Shown: one piece after another, positions 59,885-64,000 of the stretch | Layout: every line of letters begins with the position of its first letter | Position numbering within the stretch: position 1 is the stretch's first letter | Assembly: GCF_003688995.1 (NCBI RefSeq) | Contig: NZ_PENI01000040.1 | Coordinates: forward strand, 23,664 to 87,663 | Origin: Streptomyces shenzhenensis | GTDB lineage: Bacteria; Actinomycetota; Actinomycetes; Streptomycetales; Streptomycetaceae | DNA length: 64,000 nucleotides | Direction of reading: 5' to 3' | The notes under the pieces: generated by a model | Seen by the model: only the letters and a program-made list of their open reading frames with translations | Told to the model about the DNA's origin: nothing | The model's database searches: none | Program-made: the position numbers and the translations under genes

Positions 59885-61963
59885 CTATCGGCGGGAGTTC
59901 CTGCGGCGGTACACGATGGCCCCGCCCACCAGCAGCGCGGCGGCGGCGCCGGTGGCCGTGAGCATCACATCAGTGCCGGTGCTGGCCATCCCGCCCGTTT
60001 TGGCGGGGGCCGCGGCCGTCGGGGCGACCGGTTCGTCCTCCGGCGACAGTGGCTCCGTCGGGGAGGTGGTGGTGGCGCTCCTGGGAACGGTCGCGGCCTG
60101 CGCGGGCGGCACGGGCGTCGCCGGGGCGGCCGGGGCGCCGCTCCGTGGCACGGACTCCGCCGGGATGACCGTGACCGTCGAGACGGTGGGACTGGCCGGG
60201 GTACGCACCGGTGACAGCGGGGTCGTGACCGGGCCGCGGTCCGAGGGCCTGGGCGCGGTCGGAGCGGTCGGGACGGCAGGCGTCGAGGAATCCGGCGCCG
60301 CGGGAGACGCCGGCTGGCTGGGCACCGAGGGCACGGAGGACGACGGAGCCGACGGGGTCGACGGTGCCGACGGGGTCGACGGTGCCGCAGGGCCGGGGTC
60401 CGACGGCTGGGATGTCGTGGGAGCACCGGGAGACGAGTCCGTGGGGCCGGCCGGGCCACCGTCCGAGGGCAGGAGCGGCGTCGTCACCGTGGTGAAGGTC
60501 GGGGGCACCGAGAGGGACACCACGGGCGGCAGCTGCACGACCGGGACGGCGGGCGTGACGATTCCCGAAGGCGGCTGCGCCGTCGTGGGACCGGCCGGGT
60601 GCAGGGGCGGGTACAGCGGCACCCCGGGGACGGAGACGGACGGCGGCATGAGCGGGCCGCTGGCCCAGGGCGGCGTGACCGCAGGACCGGCCGGGCCGCG
60701 ATCCGAGGGCGGTGCGGCCGGTGGTGCGACCGGCGGGGTGGCCGACCCGCGAACCGGCGTGGTGGCCGGTCCGCCGTCGTGGGGCCGGGTGGTGGTGGGG
60801 CGGTCGCCGTCGGGGGTGTCGGCGCAGGGGGTGCCGGGGGCCGGGGTGGCCGCGTTGACGGTGTTGCCGCAGACGTCGACCGGCAGGTTGACCGCTACGT
60901 TGACGGTGTTGTTGGACAGCACCGGGGGCGCATCCGTGCTGTTTCCCGGTTCGGCGCGAACCGGCGTGGTGGCCGGTCCGCCGTCGTGAGGCCGGCTGGT
61001 GGTGGGGCCGTCGCCGTTGGGGGTGTCGGCGCAGGGGGTGCCGGGAGCTGAGGTGGCCGCGTTGACGGTGTTGCCGCACACGTCGATGGGCAGGTCGAGC
61101 GTCACGTTGACGGTGTTGTTCGACAGCACCGAGGGTGCATCCGTGCTGTTTCCCGGTTCGGCGCGGTCAGGCGTCGTGGCCGGTCGGCCGCCGTGGGGCC
61201 GGGTGGTGGTGAGGCCGTTGCCGTCGGGGGTGTCGGCGCAGGGGGTGCCTGCGACCGGCGGGGTGGCCGCGTTGACGGTGTTGCCGCAGACGTCGACCGG
61301 CGCGTCGAGCGTTACGTTGACGGTGTTGCCCGACAGTACGGCGGGTGAACCGGTGCTGTTTCCCGGTTCGGCGCGGTCAGGCGTGGTGGCCGGTCGGCCG
61401 TCGTGGGGCCGGCTGGTGGACGAGGTGGCGCCGTCGGGGATGGGACCGGCGAAGGGGGTCGTCGGTGTGCCGTCCGCGGTGTCGGCGCAGGGGGTGCCTG
61501 CGACCGCCGGGGCGACCGCGTTGACGGTGTTGCCGCACACGTCGACCGGCGCGTCGAGCTCTACGTTGACGGTGTTGCCCGACAGTACGGCGGGTGAACC
61601 CGTGCTGTTTCCCGGTTCGGCGCGGTCAGGCGTGGTGGCCGGTCGGCCGTCGTGGGGCCGGCCGGTGGATGAGGTGGCGCCGTCAGGGGCGGGGCCGGCC
61701 AGGGGAGTTGTCGGTGTGCCGTCCGTGGTGTCGGCGCAGGAGACGCCGGGCGCCGGGTTCGCCGGGGCGATCACGTTGACGGTGTTGCCGCACACGTCGA
61801 CCGGCGCGTCGACCGCCACGTTGACGGTGTTGCCCGACAGCACATCGGGCAGGTCCAGCGTGATTCCTTGCACTTGGGGGGCGGCGTACGCATCGGATCC
61901 GCCCACCAGGACGCTCGTCGCGGCGGCGGCCATGACCATGCCCTTGCTCAGGGTTTGTCGCAC
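59885..61963 (-). CDS. Giant chaplin with five chaplin domains and sortase anchor
   Basis: A 692-residue secreted protein: signal peptide (QTLSKGMVMAAAATSVLVGG), then five chaplin-type units. Each has VLSGNTVNV or VLSNNTVNV, PVDVCGNTVN or PIDVCGNTVN, and PCADT or SCADT. Linkers are Thr/Pro/Asp-rich and contain RPATTPDRAEPGNST. A long Pro/Ser/Thr-rich stalk follows, and C-terminal GMASTGTD plus hydrophobic helix and YRRRNSRR is a sortase E-like (LAxTG) signal. Known long chaplins have two domains; five is exceptional. GTG 61963 follows AGGAAGA. Confidence 0.88.
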   Translation of the reverse strand: MRQTLSKGMVMAAAATSVLVGGSDAYAAPQVQGITLDLPDVLSGNTVNVAVDAPVDVCGNTVNVIAPANPAPGVSCADTTDGTPTTPLAGPAPDGATSSTGRPHDGRPATTPDRAEPGNSTGSPAVLSGNTVNVELDAPVDVCGNTVNAVAPAVAGTPCADTADGTPTTPFAGPIPDGATSSTSRPHDGRPATTPDRAEPGNSTGSPAVLSGNTVNVTLDAPVDVCGNTVNAATPPVAGTPCADTPDGNGLTTTRPHGGRPATTPDRAEPGNSTDAPSVLSNNTVNVTLDLPIDVCGNTVNAATSAPGTPCADTPNGDGPTTSRPHDGGPATTPVRAEPGNSTDAPPVLSNNTVNVAVNLPVDVCGNTVNAATPAPGTPCADTPDGDRPTTTRPHDGGPATTPVRGSATPPVAPPAAPPSDRGPAGPAVTPPWASGPLMPPSVSVPGVPLYPPLHPAGPTTAQPPSGIVTPAVPVVQLPPVVSLSVPPTFTTVTTPLLPSDGGPAGPTDSSPGAPTTSQPSDPGPAAPSTPSAPSTPSAPSSSVPSVPSQPASPAAPDSSTPAVPTAPTAPRPSDRGPVTTPLSPVRTPASPTVSTVTVIPAESVPRSGAPAAPATPVPPAQAATVPRSATTTSPTEPLSPEDEPVAPTAAAPAKTGGMASTGTDVMLTATGAAAALLVGGAIVYRRRNSRR

Positions 61964-62452
61964 TCTCGTTGTCTTCCTGTTCGAAGAAGGGGTAAGCCGA
62001 CCTCGGCCCCGGGACCAGGGGGAGGGGCCAGGCGCCGTCGAGCGCCGGACTCCGCCGGCCGACGGCCTTGCCGCACAGGTTCGCGGGGAACGCCCGCTGC
62101 AGCCGGACCTCGCCCGGCAGCGGAGCCGGGAACGACTTTCCTCCTGTGCTTCACCCGCTTTCCCTTCCGTGTGTCTCAGCGGCGGCCATGGACCGTGATG
62201 GCCGGAGCCGAACGAGGGCAGCATGAACGCCTCGCACCATGGCCTGCGGGTTATAAACGAGAGAGGTGCCGATGAAGAAACCATGCATCGTGGACCGCCG
62301 GAGAATTCATCCTTAATGCCTACGGATGCGTTGAGCGGTCCACGGAGCAGGGCGTCAGAGAACTCACCATCAGACGATGGGAATTTATTCGGTAAGTCAC
62401 TCAATACCTTACGGATGATTCCCATATCGGGTCGCGCCGAATGCCACGCACC
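61964..62452. other. Intergenic region upstream of giant chaplin
   Basis: Contains the chaplin leader and promoter (61964-62200). A tiny frame of 14 codons (62272-62316, MKKPCIVDRRRIHP) has a good GAGAGGTG ribosome site but no other support. A hairpin (ATGGGAAT 62377-62384 with ATTCCCAT 62418-62425, extended by GTAAG/CTTAC) lies just after the end of the leftward gene at 62453 and may terminate it. Confidence 0.4.
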
Positions 62453-64000
62453 TCATGTGCCGGAGGTGAGGGCGGCCCGGTGGGGCGCCTGGCTCTCCAG
62501 GGACTCCGGCGCCCACCCCGGCTCACCGAGCAGCAGCGTCCGTACGACGCGTTCGGCGGCCCGCCCGTCGTCGAACTCGCAGAACCGGGACCGGAATCGG
62601 GCCCGCAGACGCGCCGACTCCTCGTCCCGCCAGCTCCCCGACGCGAACAGCGACGCCAGTTCCTCGTAGGAACGCGAGACATGGCCGGGTGCCTCGGCGG
62701 TGATGTCGAGATAGGCGCCCCGGCTGGCGGTGTAGGCCGCCCAGTCGTCGGCGTGCACGACGATCGGCCGGTCGAGGTTGGCGTAGTCGAACATCAGGGC
62801 CGAGTAGTCGGTGACCAGTACGTCGGAGGCGAGGAGCACGTCCTCGACGCGCGGTTCGTCGGTGGCGTCGACCACGATCCCGCGCCGGTGCAGCTCGGTC
62901 AGGCCCAGCCCGCGCGTGGGACCGGCGGCGAGCGAAGGGTGGAGGCGGACGACAAGGGTGTGCCCCTCGCCCAGGTCCTCGGCGAACCGGGCGAGATCGA
63001 AGCGGTCGACATGCCCGCCCCGGCGGTAGTCGCGGCGGGTCGGCGCGTACAGCACGACCGTGTCGTCGGCGGGAATGCCCAGCCGTGCGCGGACCGCGAG
63101 ACCCAGGTCCGGGTCCGCGTCGACGAGCACGTCGTTGCGCGGGCTGCCGGTGCGTGCCGAGGTGAAGTGGCAGGGGTAGGCGCGCTCCCACACCAGCTCG
63201 GAGTGGCGGTTGGCGACCAGGCTGTGGTCCCAGCGGTCCGCCCGGCGCAGCATCCTCGGCACGCTGAAGCCCTGCCGGGCGCCGGGCTTGGTCAGCAGAT
63301 CCGCGCCCATGTACTTCAACGGGGTGCCCAGGTGGGTGTGGATGTGCACACTGCCGGGGCGTTTGACCAGGGCGCCGGGCCAGTTGACGTTGTTCACGAA
63401 GAACGTGGCCCGAGCGACGAGCCTGCGGTACTCGGGGGAATGGAGCACCACATACTCGACGTCCGCAGGTAACTGCTTCGCCCGCGCCTTGTTGCGCACC
63501 ACCCACACCCCGCGGATGTGCGGGGCGATCTCCCGCGCCTTGTAATACACGGCGGCCGGGTCACCGAGCACCCCGCGGTGCGAGAACGCCGAGTACACGG
63601 CGAGCCCCGGATCCAGAGCCGGGTCCGAGGCCAGCGCCGACCACCTGCGCCGGATCCCGCGCATGGCCGCCTGCCGTACCTGCCGCGCCTTCCGCCTGAG
63701 CCTCCGCTTCGCCTGCACGGCCCGCCGCTTGATCAGGTAGGCCGCGTAACTGCTCTCCAGCACCCGCAGTTTCGCCGGGACGGACGCCCCCTGCGGTGCG
63801 TGCCGGCGGAACAGCATGGCCGTGCGCCGGAAGAACTCGGCTTTGTCGGCGGGGGGCAGCCGGTCCGGTTTGCCGAGGATGTCGAGGCAGTGTTCGCCCA
63901 TCTTGCGGTGCAGGTAGGGGCGCCAGGGGGCCAGTTCGGGGTGGTGGTCGACGTAGGCGAAGACGCGTTCGTACTGGTCGTGGATGTCGAAGTGTTTGCG
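62453..64000 (-). CDS. Glycosyltransferase/CDP-glycerol glycerophosphotransferase (TagF-like), 5' part beyond window
   Basis: The frame stays open to the right edge, so this is the C-terminal 515 residues of a longer protein. The part near the edge (DIHDQYERVFAYVDHHPELA) looks like the end of an N-terminal GT2-type domain. From about residue 135 is the TagB/TagF domain: AVYSAFSHRGVLGDPAAVYY, WVVRNKARAKQL, HTHLGTPLKYMG, VVLYAPTRRDYR, VVRLHPSLA and VTDYSALMFDYANL. It probably polymerises a glycerol- or ribitol-phosphate teichoic-acid-like chain attached by LCP enzymes. Confidence 0.88.
   Translation of the reverse strand, partial: RKHFDIHDQYERVFAYVDHHPELAPWRPYLHRKMGEHCLDILGKPDRLPPADKAEFFRRTAMLFRRHAPQGASVPAKLRVLESSYAAYLIKRRAVQAKRRLRRKARQVRQAAMRGIRRRWSALASDPALDPGLAVYSAFSHRGVLGDPAAVYYKAREIAPHIRGVWVVRNKARAKQLPADVEYVVLHSPEYRRLVARATFFVNNVNWPGALVKRPGSVHIHTHLGTPLKYMGADLLTKPGARQGFSVPRMLRRADRWDHSLVANRHSELVWERAYPCHFTSARTGSPRNDVLVDADPDLGLAVRARLGIPADDTVVLYAPTRRDYRRGGHVDRFDLARFAEDLGEGHTLVVRLHPSLAAGPTRGLGLTELHRRGIVVDATDEPRVEDVLLASDVLVTDYSALMFDYANLDRPIVVHADDWAAYTASRGAYLDITAEAPGHVSRSYEELASLFASGSWRDEESARLRARFRSRFCEFDDGRAAERVVRTLLLGEPGWAPESLESQAPHRAALTSGT

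Noticed and set aside
60599..62198. Plus-strand frames across the chaplin repeats
   Set aside because: The repeats give open frames in several phases; only the minus frame has a signal peptide, chaplin Cys pattern and sortase signal.

Overview
The window is high-GC DNA from a Streptomyces-type actinomycete. The evidence is a telomere-associated tap-tpg gene pair (needed only by linear replicons), two chaplin-type surface proteins, two SsgA-like sporulation regulators, many TetR/GntR/ArsR regulators, RsbW-like ATPases, and GC-rich codons with GTG/TTG starts. The tap-tpg pair, scattered replication genes, a sugar-transporter-like gene relic and repeats suggest a chromosome arm near an end, or a large linear plasmid. 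No telomere sequence was identified.

Layout. 0.2-4.6 kb: two TetR-controlled divergent metabolic pairs (SDR oxidoreductase; ketopantoate-reductase-like enzyme) with palindromic operators, then an S41-type lipoprotein. 4.7-8.2 kb: a replication module made of an iteron-rich, AT-centred origin-like region, a Prim-Pol primase, an SF3 helicase and a 133-aa partner, translationally overlapped. 8.4-11.7 kb: ABM monooxygenase, tap and tpg. 11.8-17.5 kb: a SulP relic, an RsbW-like ATPase, ArsR, a nucleotide-sugar dehydrogenase homologue lacking its catalytic cysteine, an SsgA-like protein, an LCP protein and a small chaplin-like protein. 18.0 kb: tRNA-Leu(CAA). 18.6-21.5 kb: a second, unrelated P-loop replication-type ATPase preceded by a small gene that is a paralogue of its N-terminal domain. 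21.6-25.5 kb: hypothetical, TetR, DUF11 surface protein, ATPase. 26.3-28.6 kb: a second, reduced copy of the helicase module (primase missing, near-identical helicase core). 29.2-30.6 kb: deaminase and an ECF-like sigma factor with a fused zinc motif. 30.9-32.9 kb: PAP2 phosphatase, UbiA-type decaprenyl-phosphate phosphoribosyltransferase and GtrA in one overlapping operon. 33.5-35.2 kb: second SsgA-like protein and a DUF2637-like pair. 35.3-39.5 kb: divergent Asp23/AmaP envelope-stress cluster with an ECF sigma factor. 39.5-40.2 kb: non-coding repeats. 40.2-43.7 kb: resolvase-like/ATPase fusion, GntR, unknown proteins. 44.0-53.4 kb: cell-envelope functions (lytic transglycosylase; an operon of exosortase-like protein, GT2, septum-formation lipoprotein and a polytopic transferase; CAP protein; GT4). 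53.8-64.0 kb: second DUF11 protein, Nudix, M23 peptidase, a paralogous sigma factor, WecB epimerase, a five-domain chaplin with sortase signal, and a TagF-like polymerase running off the end.

How it fits together. One theme is replication of linear/accessory DNA (tap-tpg, Prim-Pol/SF3 module and its partial duplicate, P-loop ATPase pair). The other is the cell surface and development: chaplins, SALPs, LCP, transglycosylase, M23, teichoic-acid-like and UDP-ManNAc functions, an exosortase-like enzyme and two DUF11 proteins sharing an unusual C-terminal motif. Regulatory signals shared between distant genes (a triple GGAAC element at three sites; a common promoter-like box before both sigma genes) suggest that some of these loci are co-regulated. 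Assignments rest on reading the translated sequences and motifs by eye; no database search was run.
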